From a virus: a stretch of 46,250 nucleotides of DNA. The position numbers and the translations under genes are program-made. This document shows positions 20,908 to 27,970 of this stretch, one piece after another (within the stretch, counting starts at the first letter, position 1; the number at the start of each line of letters is the position of its first letter). Location: the IMG/VR virus record IMGVR_UViG_3300036766_001071, positions 1 through 46,250 of that record. One strand, given 5' to 3'. Under the pieces are notes generated by a model. That model saw nothing but the letters and a program-made list of their open reading frames with translations, had not been told where the DNA came from and did no database searches.

Positions 20908-21141
20908 ATGCCGAAACAGACAACCAGGAAAGCGAAGCCACCCGCCGCCGCGCCCGCGCCCGAGCCACCCCCCGCCCCACAGGAGGAAGACGTGACGGCA
21001 GCCAGCAAGCCCGACGACGTGCCCATCCATCCCGCGGACTTCGACGGCGACGTCGAGGACGACGTCGAGGGCCGCGCCCGCCGTCGCGCCGCGAAGTACC
21101 ACGCGCGCCGCGGCTGCCCGCCACCGCGGCCACGCCGCTAA
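20908..21141 (+). CDS. Pro/Ala-rich small protein
   Basis: 77 aa from ATG with GAGGT eight bases upstream. MPKQTTRKAKPPAAAPAPEP is low-complexity, then an acidic DFDGDVEDDVEG and a basic end (RARRRAAKYHARRGCPPP). Probably unstructured. It may be an auxiliary head protein; a GC-driven artefact cannot be excluded. Confidence 0.45.
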   Translation: MPKQTTRKAKPPAAAPAPEPPPAPQEEDVTAASKPDDVPIHPADFDGDVEDDVEGRARRRAAKYHARRGCPPPRPRR

Positions 21142-21158
21142 AGGAGAACTGCCCCAAC

Positions 21159-21857
21159 ATGGCAACCAACAAAACGAAGAAACCGGCGGCGCAAGCGCCC
21201 GCCGATCCCCTGGCCGAGTCGCGCCGCGTCGTCGCGCAGTACGCCGAGGATGGCGCGCTGACGGTCAACGGCAAACCGCTCGACCCCGACAATCCCGACC
21301 ACGCGAAGCTGTTTTTCCAGCAGACCGACCAGGGCATTGCGGCCGCCAACATCGCGCAGGGGCGCACGGGCTCGGGCGCCAAGGTCAGATCGCGGTTCGA
21401 GCACCAGATCGAGGCGCGGGAAGCCGTCGCCGACGGCAACCTCGCGCCGTGGGAGGCTCCCGACCCGCTGAAGGAAGCAGCCGACGCGCACCGCAGGCCT
21501 GGCATGGCCGTGCGCGCGCTCAGCGATCGCGTCATTAAGCAGCGCGGCCTGCGCAAGTGGAAACCGATCATCGGCGAAAACGGCGACCCGGTCAAGGTCG
21601 CGGATATGGTTTTGGGCGAGATGCCGATGGAAAGTGCGGAGAGGCGGAACGAGTACTACCGCGAGCAAGGCAACGAAGCCGTGCGCCAAGCGGAAGAACA
21701 CGCCCGCGAGCAGCAGGAGAAACTGATCCGCGACGGGAATGTCGTGGGCATCAAGCCCCTCAAACCCGGCGAGACGGTACACGACTCTGACAACGGCAGC
21801 AGGGTCGCGGTCTCCGGTCTGCGCGCCCAACGCGGCAACTCCCATTTCGCCGAGTAG
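21159..21857 (+). CDS. hypothetical head-region protein
   Basis: 232 aa from MATNKTKKPAAQAPADPLAE, with AAGGAGAA upstream. An Ala/Pro N-terminus is followed by a helical and charged body (AERRNEYYREQGNEAVRQAE, EHAREQQEKLIRDGNVVGIK). No family recognised. It lies directly before the cement-like gene and is probably a virion or assembly component. Confidence 0.6.
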   Translation: MATNKTKKPAAQAPADPLAESRRVVAQYAEDGALTVNGKPLDPDNPDHAKLFFQQTDQGIAAANIAQGRTGSGAKVRSRFEHQIEAREAVADGNLAPWEAPDPLKEAADAHRRPGMAVRALSDRVIKQRGLRKWKPIIGENGDPVKVADMVLGEMPMESAERRNEYYREQGNEAVRQAEEHAREQQEKLIRDGNVVGIKPLKPGETVHDSDNGSRVAVSGLRAQRGNSHFAE

Positions 21858-21935
21858 CGGCCACATCCGCGTCTAGAGCGGTGCGCGGCGCCCTCGGCCC
21901 TCGCCGGAATCTCACAACCCGGAGTGTGCCTCAAC

Positions 21936-22457
21936 ATGGCGAACGTAAACAACCCTTACGGGTTCCGTTGCCTCGGCCGAACGCTCGACGGCGGCGCGCC
22001 GCAAGTCGAGGAGTTCGACAAAGTCGTGGGCTACGGAACCACAATTTTTCCCGGCGACCTGGTGAACCAGGTCGCGGACGGCTCGATTGAGGTTTCAATC
22101 ACGCCGGGAACCACCCTCATCAGCGGCGTCGCGCTCAACTACGGCGCGCTTTCCACGGCCACCAAGCACTTGGTGACAGTCAGCCCCGGCGCGGTGTTCG
22201 AGGCGCAGGAGAACGCGGGCTCCGCGCTCGTGGCAGCCGACAACGGCCTTCTGTGCAACGCGGTCCTCACGGCGGGCGACACAACCAAGAAGCAAAGCAA
22301 GCATCAGATCAACTCGACGGGCAAGGACGTGACCGCGACGCTCGACCTGAAGTTGCTGATGTTGCTCAAGGTCCCCAACAACGACTACGGCGCGTACTCG
22401 CGCTGGGAAGTCGTCATCAACAAGCACCGGCGTAACCCCGCCGTGGTGGGAATCTAG
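21936..22457 (+). CDS. capsid cement/decoration-like protein
   Basis: 173 aa starting MANVNNPYGFRCLGRTLDGG, with CGGAG upstream. The MANxNxPxGFR opening and beta-rich body (TTIFPGDLVNQVADGSIEVS, TKHLVTVSPGAVFEAQENAG, YGAYSRWEVVINKHRRN) are typical of phage head-stabilising proteins encoded just before the major capsid gene. It probably coats the capsid at threefold positions. Specific family assignment would need a search. Confidence 0.7.
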   Translation: MANVNNPYGFRCLGRTLDGGAPQVEEFDKVVGYGTTIFPGDLVNQVADGSIEVSITPGTTLISGVALNYGALSTATKHLVTVSPGAVFEAQENAGSALVAADNGLLCNAVLTAGDTTKKQSKHQINSTGKDVTATLDLKLLMLLKVPNNDYGAYSRWEVVINKHRRNPAVVGI

Positions 22458-22480
22458 CCACCGGCTGAAGGAGAAACCCG

Positions 22481-23410
22481 ATGCTCATCAGAACTCAATT
22501 TCCCGATCTATTCCTAACCTCGATGCTGCCGGCGCTGGAGGAAGTTACGTTCCAGCGGTTCACGCAACACCCGCCGCAGTACCCGAAGATTTTCCGCGTG
22601 CTCGACAGCTCGCGCTCGATCGAGCAGTCCTCGGAAATCACCGGCCTCGGCACGATGGTCGAGATCCCCGAAGGCGGCGACATGAAGTACGACTACGCCG
22701 TGCCGGGCTTCAACAAGACCTACACCCACATCCAGATGGGACTCGGCTACAAGGTGAGCCGCATCATGGTCGACGACGACCGCTTCGGCGTCATCAAGAA
22801 ACTGGCCGGCGAACTCGGCCGCTCGGCGCGCGAAACCATCGAGCTGCACGCGGCGAGCGAGCTGAACAACGGCTTCACCGCCGGCAGCTACGCCGGCCCC
22901 GACGGCGTGGCGCTGTTCTCGGCCTCGCATCCGTTGGTCAAGGCGGGCGGGACGGCGGCCAACACGCTGGCGTCCGCCGCCGATCTCGATATCGCCTCGC
23001 TCGAGCTGGCGCTCACCGACTTCCGCGGCATGGTGGATCCGGCCGGGAAAAAGATCCGGCTGATTCCCGAGCAGCTCATCATCCCCCGGCAAAGCGAATT
23101 CATCGCCGCCGAAATGCTGAAGGGCACGATGCGGAGCGACACGGCGAACAACACCGTGAACGCTTTCCGCAACCGCATCGGCATCGGCGCCTTCGAGGAC
23201 GTGATGGTGTACGAATACCTCACCGATCCGGACGCCTGGTTCATCCGCGCGGCCAAGGAGGATACCGAGCTGCGCTTCTACTGGCGCGAACGGCCAGCCC
23301 AGGTGCACGAGATTCACTTCGACTCGCGGACGATCAAGACCGCGATGTGGATGCGCTTCAGCCACGGCTTCTCGAGCTGGTACGGCTGGTACGGCGTCCC
23401 CGGCGCGTAG
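22481..23410 (+). CDS. major capsid protein
   Basis: 309 aa with GAAGGAGAAACCCG before the ATG. HK97-fold pattern: N-terminal arm (LIRTQFPDLFLTSMLPALEE), E-loop-like beta region (DYAVPGFNKTYTHIQMGLGY), long spine helix (FGVIKKLAGELGRSARETIE), then PDGVALFSASHPLVKAGGTA and DIASLELALTDFRGMVDPAG, followed by IRLIPEQLIIP, which recur in many major capsid proteins. No scaffold (delta) domain is fused, consistent with the separate scaffold gene. A terminator-like hairpin follows at 23437. Confidence 0.9.
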   Translation: MLIRTQFPDLFLTSMLPALEEVTFQRFTQHPPQYPKIFRVLDSSRSIEQSSEITGLGTMVEIPEGGDMKYDYAVPGFNKTYTHIQMGLGYKVSRIMVDDDRFGVIKKLAGELGRSARETIELHAASELNNGFTAGSYAGPDGVALFSASHPLVKAGGTAANTLASAADLDIASLELALTDFRGMVDPAGKKIRLIPEQLIIPRQSEFIAAEMLKGTMRSDTANNTVNAFRNRIGIGAFEDVMVYEYLTDPDAWFIRAAKEDTELRFYWRERPAQVHEIHFDSRTIKTAMWMRFSHGFSSWYGWYGVPGA

Positions 23411-23436
23411 GTTCGCTGAATTCGCTCGAACAGTGG

Positions 23437-23457
23437 GGGCCGGGCAACCGGCCCTTT
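23437..23457 (+). terminator. hairpin after capsid gene
   Basis: GGGCCGG-GCAA-CCGGCCC followed by TTT: a seven-bp perfect stem with a GNRA tetraloop, 26 bases after the capsid stop and before the next Shine-Dalgarno. The short T-run suggests a partial terminator that favours high capsid expression, or an mRNA 3'-stabilising hairpin. Confidence 0.6.
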
Positions 23458-23478
23458 CCATCAAAGGAGATTTATCAA

Positions 23479-24462
23479 GTGGGAACGACCAATTTTGACG
23501 TGATCCAAGCGAACGCCTTCCTCGGGGCGCAGTTTTTGACCCAGGGGCGAACGTGGTACGTGAAGCCCCGTACCGGGTCCGACGGAGCGGACGGCAAATC
23601 GCCGCGCACCGCCTTCAAGACTCTGGCCCAGGCGCTCTCGGCGGCGACCGCCAACCAGAACGACGTTGTCTTTCTGTTCGCCGAGGGGAACAGCTCGGCC
23701 AACTGCACCGACTACCAGAGCGCCACCCTCGACTGGAACAAGGACCTCGTGCACCTGATCGGCGTCAACGCCGGGGGGTCGATTTCCCAACGGTCCCGCG
23801 TGGCCCTTTTGTCCACCTATGACACGGCGTCCAACCTGTTCACCTTGAGCGCGAACGGCTGTCTCATCGCCAACATTGCCTTCTACGCGGGCGTCGCCGG
23901 CACCAATCCAACCGGATGCGTGAAAGTGACGGGCAATCGCAACCGCTTCGTGCGCTGCCACCTGGTGGGCATCGGGAACACCGCCAACGATATCGCGGGC
24001 GCCTACTCGCTCAAACTCGACGCGGCGGAAGAAAACGAGTTCGACCATTGCGTCATCGGCCTGTTCACCGTCGCGCGCGGCGCGCAACTCAACGCCGAGA
24101 TTCTGTTCGACACGGCGGCCAAGGAAAACCTGTTTGAGAACTGCCGCATCGTCTCGCAGGTCTCGCACGCATCCAATCACGTGCTGGTGGAAGTGGCGGA
24201 CGCGACCGGCGTCGACGCCTTCAACTACTTCCAGGGCTGTAAGTTCCTCTACCAGTCGGCCAACTACGGAGCGGCCGCGACGGGGGTCATGCGCCTGCCC
24301 GCGCTGACGCAAGGCTATCTGCTGGTCGACGCCAATTGCGCCACGATGTCGGACGCGCCCGGAACGCTCATCAAATGGGACGTGAACGACAGGAACAAAA
24401 TCGCGATCGTGGGGGCCGTGAAGCCCGCGGGCGATACATCGAACGTGGCCCTGCTGGTCTAG
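23479..24462 (+). CDS. parallel beta-helix protein next to capsid
   Basis: 327 aa from GTG, with AAAGGAG upstream. It opens VGTTNFDVIQANAFLGAQFL, then RTWYVKPRTGSDGADGKSPR, a motif common to right-handed beta-helix proteins (GxDxxxGxSPxxAFxTLxxA). Repeating rungs follow (NRFVRCHLVGIGNTAND, NEFDHCVIGLFTVARGAQLN, NLFENCRIVSQVSHASNHVL). The fold is used in phage spikes and polysaccharide-binding proteins; here its site between capsid and connector genes suggests a capsid-surface or head-fibre protein. No catalytic residues can be assigned. Confidence 0.75.
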   Translation: MGTTNFDVIQANAFLGAQFLTQGRTWYVKPRTGSDGADGKSPRTAFKTLAQALSAATANQNDVVFLFAEGNSSANCTDYQSATLDWNKDLVHLIGVNAGGSISQRSRVALLSTYDTASNLFTLSANGCLIANIAFYAGVAGTNPTGCVKVTGNRNRFVRCHLVGIGNTANDIAGAYSLKLDAAEENEFDHCVIGLFTVARGAQLNAEILFDTAAKENLFENCRIVSQVSHASNHVLVEVADATGVDAFNYFQGCKFLYQSANYGAAATGVMRLPALTQGYLLVDANCATMSDAPGTLIKWDVNDRNKIAIVGAVKPAGDTSNVALLV

Positions 24463-24477
24463 CGAGAGGGGGTACTC

Positions 24478-24825
24478 ATGGCCCGCAATCGCACAATCAG
24501 CGCAACTGTCCTCAACGGAGCCACCGGGCTATCGGCGGCGATCTTCCTGGGCGATCAGGTTCCCGTGCGCATCCAGATGTCCACGGGCTGGAGCGCCGCC
24601 GATCTCACGTTTCAGGTGTCGGCCGACGGAACGACCTTTTTCGACAAGTACGACGGCCCGGGCGGCTACGAATACACGATCAAGGCCGCGGCATCGCGGT
24701 CGATCGACCTGAATCCATCCGACTGGCTCGGCGCGAGCTGGATCAAGGTACGCTCGGGGACCACGGGGACGCCCGTCAATCAGGGCGCGGACCGCGCGCT
24801 CACCCTCGTCGTCCGGGAGGTGTAG
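24478..24825 (+). CDS. beta-sandwich structural protein
   Basis: 115 aa from ATG with GAGAGGGGG upstream. MARNRTISATVLNGATGLSA, then VPVRIQMSTGWSAADLTFQV, DGTTFFDKYDGPGGYEYTIK and IKVRSGTTGTPVNQ. The pattern SxWxAAxLTFQVSxDGxTF occurs repeatedly in phage structural operons and suggests a small beta-sandwich, probably decorating the virion. Not assigned to a named family. Confidence 0.65.
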   Translation: MARNRTISATVLNGATGLSAAIFLGDQVPVRIQMSTGWSAADLTFQVSADGTTFFDKYDGPGGYEYTIKAAASRSIDLNPSDWLGASWIKVRSGTTGTPVNQGADRALTLVVREV

Positions 24826-24827
24826 CC

Positions 24828-25571
24828 GTGCTGGCGAGCGTGTTGGCCAAACGCCGCCTTCGCTCGCCCGTCGGGCTGGCGTCGGAATACCTCCTCGACG
24901 CGGGGGCCGCCGCATCGACGCAGGTGATTACCGACTCGATCGGGGGGCGCGACGGCCAGCGCGGCTCAACCTCCGGGGCGACCTCGAACGATCCCACCTG
25001 GGTCGCCGAGGGCCTCTCGTTCGACGGCGGCGACTTCGCCACGCTCGGCGACGCCTCGACGTGCATTTGCGCGCACGACACCGATTCGTGGACGTTCCTC
25101 GTTGTCGTGAAGCGCAACGCGACGGGCGCGAATCACCAGCTCTTTCAGGCGCGGAAAATCACCGCCAACAACATGGGCGTCGATTTCTACATCAAGAGCG
25201 ACAACACTCTGGTATTTCGCGTCTCGGGCAACGACGGCACCCAGGAAAACAAGACGACGACCGGCACGGTCGCAGACACCAACTGGCACGTCATCGCCGC
25301 CTCCTACAACGGCGTGACCAAAAAGGCGCGCCTCATCCGCGAGGGCGCGGGCGGCTTCCGCGAGAATACACAGGCTTTCGTCAAGACGTGGACGATACCG
25401 TCGGGTAACTTCGACCTCGGCGCGTTCGGCTCCTGGGCCTCGACCAATTACCTCAACGGGCGCATCGCCTACGTCGCGATGTGGTCGCGCGCCCTCGGCG
25501 ACGCCGAGATCACGCAGGCGTGGCGCGCGCTCCAGCGCGTCGCGGCGGTGAAAGGCATCACGCTGCAATGA
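24828..25571 (+). CDS. LamG/concanavalin-like lectin-domain protein
   Basis: 247 aa from GTG with GGGAGG upstream, two bases after the previous stop. The body shows the LamG/jelly-roll logic: GLSFDGGDFATLGDASTC, TDSWTFLVVVKRN, a beta-strand series (VDFYIKSDNTLVFRVSGNDG), NWHVIAASYNGVTKKARLIR and the closing YLNGRIAYVAMWSRALGDAE. That ending (G.I..V.iW.RAL.d.Ei) is diagnostic of concanavalin-A-like laminin-G-type domains. It probably binds surface glycans on the virion exterior. The C-terminus overlaps the next start. Confidence 0.8.
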   Translation: MLASVLAKRRLRSPVGLASEYLLDAGAAASTQVITDSIGGRDGQRGSTSGATSNDPTWVAEGLSFDGGDFATLGDASTCICAHDTDSWTFLVVVKRNATGANHQLFQARKITANNMGVDFYIKSDNTLVFRVSGNDGTQENKTTTGTVADTNWHVIAASYNGVTKKARLIREGAGGFRENTQAFVKTWTIPSGNFDLGAFGSWASTNYLNGRIAYVAMWSRALGDAEITQAWRALQRVAAVKGITLQ

Positions 25572-25792
25572 AACGCCTCGCCCTGTTCCTGTTGGCCGTC
25601 GGAGTTTCAGCCACGTCCCTCGGGGGCGACGACGAGTTCACCGACCGGCTCAACACGTTCGCAGTCGCCTATAACGCCTTTGTCGAGCAGTGCCACGAGG
25701 GGCGCTTCAACATCCGTGACGCCAAGCGGCTCTCGAAGCTGTGGCGGCGCGTGGAAGATTCCGGTGTGTGGCCAAAGGAAGGCAAGCAATGA
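25568..25792 (+). CDS. small secreted protein with signal peptide
   Basis: 74 aa, ATG overlapping the previous stop. MKRLALFLLAVGVSATSLGG is a clear Sec signal peptide with a cleavage site near SATS-LGG; no lipobox cysteine. The mature part (DDEFTDRLNTFAVAYNAFVE, FNIRDAKRLSKLWRRVEDSG) is helical with one cysteine. An exported small protein amid connector genes is odd; it could act in the periplasm during lysis or exclusion. Unknown family. Confidence 0.65.
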   Translation: MKRLALFLLAVGVSATSLGGDDEFTDRLNTFAVAYNAFVEQCHEGRFNIRDAKRLSKLWRRVEDSGVWPKEGKQ

Positions 25793-26676
25793 CCTGGGGC
25801 GAATTGCGGCTACGGCTGATCCGCCAGGCGGGCGAACTCGACCTCGACCTGATCGACGGCTGGCTCAACGAGCGCTACCGCCAGATCCTCGACGCGCACA
25901 ACTGGCGCGGGCTGCGCGTCGATGCCACGCTGGCGACGATCTCCGCCTACCGCGACGGCACGCTCGACGCCACGCTCGGCGCGACGGCCGTCACCGGCGC
26001 CGGAACGACCTGGACGGCGGGGATGAGCGGAATGCGGATCCAGATCGCGGGAACGCCCGAGTGGTACACGTTGACGCGCACGGGCGCGACGACAGGGACG
26101 CTGGAACGCGCCTACGAGGGCGAGACCGTGACCGGCGCGGGGTATGTCCTGTTCCAGAACGTCTACACGCTCCCGTCCGACCTGAAGCACATCGAGACGA
26201 TGCTCGACACGCAGACGGGCCTGCCGATGCAAAAACTCTCCCCGGGTGAGCTCCGCGCCGCCGTTGGCCGCATCATCACGCTCGGTCCGCCGAAGGCGTG
26301 GGCGCCCGCGACCGACACCGGATCGAGCGACCCGGCGATGTTGCGTCGCGTCGAAATCTACCCGATCCCCGAGTCGGCTATCGGCGTGCCCTACACCTAC
26401 CAGCGCCGCATCACGGCATGGACAAGTACGAACCTCTCGCCGCTCCCGTGGGTACCCGACCAGCTCATTGAGTTGGGAGTGAAGGCCGACATCCGCGAAG
26501 CGCGCGGCGACTACGGCGGCGCCGATCGCGCCGAGGCGAAGTTCGCCGCGGCCCTCGCGACGCTGCGCGCCCAGGACAGGCGGCAGAACCCGACGACTGC
26601 GTTGAAGCCCGCCGCGCACTGGACCGCGCACTACCTGCGGCCCGTTCGGCGCGGAGGCAATTTCCGGCTGCCATGA
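25789..26676 (+). CDS. head-tail connector/adaptor 1
   Basis: 295 aa, ATGA overlap. An N-terminal helical segment (TWGELRLRLIRQAGELDLDL, IDGWLNERYRQILDAHNWRG) and central beta insertions (YTLTRTGATTGTLERAYEGE) lead to a C-terminal helix (ELGVKADIREARGDYGGADR). The plan of helix-WLN..Y..I, beta domain, then terminal helix matches gp6/gp4-type adaptor proteins that dock under the portal. It is followed by two related proteins of the same general architecture. Confidence 0.7.
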   Translation: MTWGELRLRLIRQAGELDLDLIDGWLNERYRQILDAHNWRGLRVDATLATISAYRDGTLDATLGATAVTGAGTTWTAGMSGMRIQIAGTPEWYTLTRTGATTGTLERAYEGETVTGAGYVLFQNVYTLPSDLKHIETMLDTQTGLPMQKLSPGELRAAVGRIITLGPPKAWAPATDTGSSDPAMLRRVEIYPIPESAIGVPYTYQRRITAWTSTNLSPLPWVPDQLIELGVKADIREARGDYGGADRAEAKFAAALATLRAQDRRQNPTTALKPAAHWTAHYLRPVRRGGNFRLP

Positions 26677-27371
26677 CGCTCAGCGAGATGAGGACGCGCG
26701 TGTTTGCCCGGCTGGAGGAGCCCGCCGACGGCAGCGGCTACTACACCGTGGCCGAGGCGACTTCCGCCCTCAACGCGGCCGAGCGCGTCTTCGCCTACCT
26801 GACGCTGTGCCTGGAGGCGACGCGCACGCTCGATCTCACGGCAAACGTCCACTTCTACCACCTGATGAGCACCTGGTCCGACCTGTTGGCCGTCCTGCAC
26901 GTCCGCCAGGTGGGATCGACGAGGGTCCGTCCCGTCCGGCTTGCCGAAATGGGCGCTGTCACGCCGAACTGGTTTACGACTACCGGGACTCCCGCGCGCT
27001 ACGTGGCCGTGGGCGGCGATCTGTTCGGGCTGGAGAAAGCGCCGCCCAACGCCGGTACCGCCCTCTCGATCATTCTGGCGCGCGCTCCCGCCGGCATGAG
27101 CGCCGACGGCGATAGCCCGGAGATTCCCGCCGCGCATCACGCCGCGCTGATTGAATTCGCGGTATTCCGATTGCGCGCCAAGGAAGGCGGCTCGGAGTTC
27201 GCCGAATCGTTCGAGGGACTGGGCCGTTACGTGGCAGCCGTGAAAGACGTGGCCGCCCAGGTGCGCGCCCGCGCCCGCGCGCTCCACTTCGACACGCTGC
27301 CACCCGAGCTCGAGCGCTTCGACCTCTCGGCCCTGCTCGGCCAGAAGAAGAAGCAACCGGAGGCCGCATGA
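26673..27371 (+). CDS. head-tail connector/adaptor 2
   Basis: 232 aa, ATGA overlap. MTLSEMRTRVFARLEEPADG, helices with ALNAAERVFAYLTLCLEATR, then a beta part with PARYVAVGGDLFGLEKAPPN and a helical end (PAAHHAALIEFAVFRLRAKE). It has the same block order as the following gene: helices, P.RY.. strand, P-rich turn and closing helices. Presumed second ring of the neck. Lys/Gln-rich C-terminus. Confidence 0.65.
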   Translation: MTLSEMRTRVFARLEEPADGSGYYTVAEATSALNAAERVFAYLTLCLEATRTLDLTANVHFYHLMSTWSDLLAVLHVRQVGSTRVRPVRLAEMGAVTPNWFTTTGTPARYVAVGGDLFGLEKAPPNAGTALSIILARAPAGMSADGDSPEIPAAHHAALIEFAVFRLRAKEGGSEFAESFEGLGRYVAAVKDVAAQVRARARALHFDTLPPELERFDLSALLGQKKKQPEAA

Positions 27372-27970
27372 TCGACGCGAGCAGTGTCATCGCCGATCTG
27401 GCCCCGGCGCTCAACGCGGCGACAACCAGCGATCTCGCCTTCTGGACAACGACCGAGTTGTACGGCTACGCCGACGAGAACCTGAAGCGGCTGGCGCGCC
27501 AGGCCGGAGTGTTCGCCGAGCGCACGCAGACCTCGCCTGGCGCCGTCTCCAGCTTCTCGCTGGGATCGCGCGACATCGCGATCCTGCAGGCCGCCTGGAA
27601 CGGTGTTGTGATCCTGCCCACGACTCTGCGCGATCTCGACGCGCTCGACACCCTGTGGGCCGACGCGGCGGCGGCCACCCCGCGCCGCTACCTGGCCGAC
27701 GCGGGTCTCGCGCAACGCCGGCTTTACCCGCCCGCCGCATCCGGCTCGACGCTCGACCTGATCACCTTCCAGAGCCCGGCTGACGTGACGAGCGGCGCGC
27801 CGCAATGCGCCGCGCCGCCGCTGCTTCAGGATTGGCTCTATTTCGTCTTGCTCGCCGAGGCGCGCGGGCGCAACGGCGAGGGAGCGATGCCGGACGTGGC
27901 CGCGCAGGCGCGCCAGTTCGCCGCGCTCCTCGAAACGGCGGCGCGGCACTACTGGGGGCCGACGCTATGA
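27368..27970 (+). CDS. head-tail connector/adaptor 3
   Basis: 200 aa, ATGA overlap. MIDASSVIADLAPALNAATT, YGYADENLKRLARQAGVFAE, then TPRRYLADAGLAQRRLYPPA, which parallels PARYVAVGGDLFGLEKAPP in the previous gene, and a terminal helical part (PPLLQDWLYFVLLAEARGRN). Probably a diverged paralog of adaptor 2. Located directly before the nozzle-like gene, so it may form the lowest neck ring. Confidence 0.6.
   Translation: MIDASSVIADLAPALNAATTSDLAFWTTTELYGYADENLKRLARQAGVFAERTQTSPGAVSSFSLGSRDIAILQAAWNGVVILPTTLRDLDALDTLWADAAAATPRRYLADAGLAQRRLYPPAASGSTLDLITFQSPADVTSGAPQCAAPPLLQDWLYFVLLAEARGRNGEGAMPDVAAQARQFAALLETAARHYWGPTL

Noticed and set aside
19595-21595. 666-codon minus-strand frame opposite scaffold and neighbouring genes
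   Set aside because: It spans several well-coupled plus-strand genes with strong ribosome-binding sites; its composition is Ala/Arg/Ser-rich noise.
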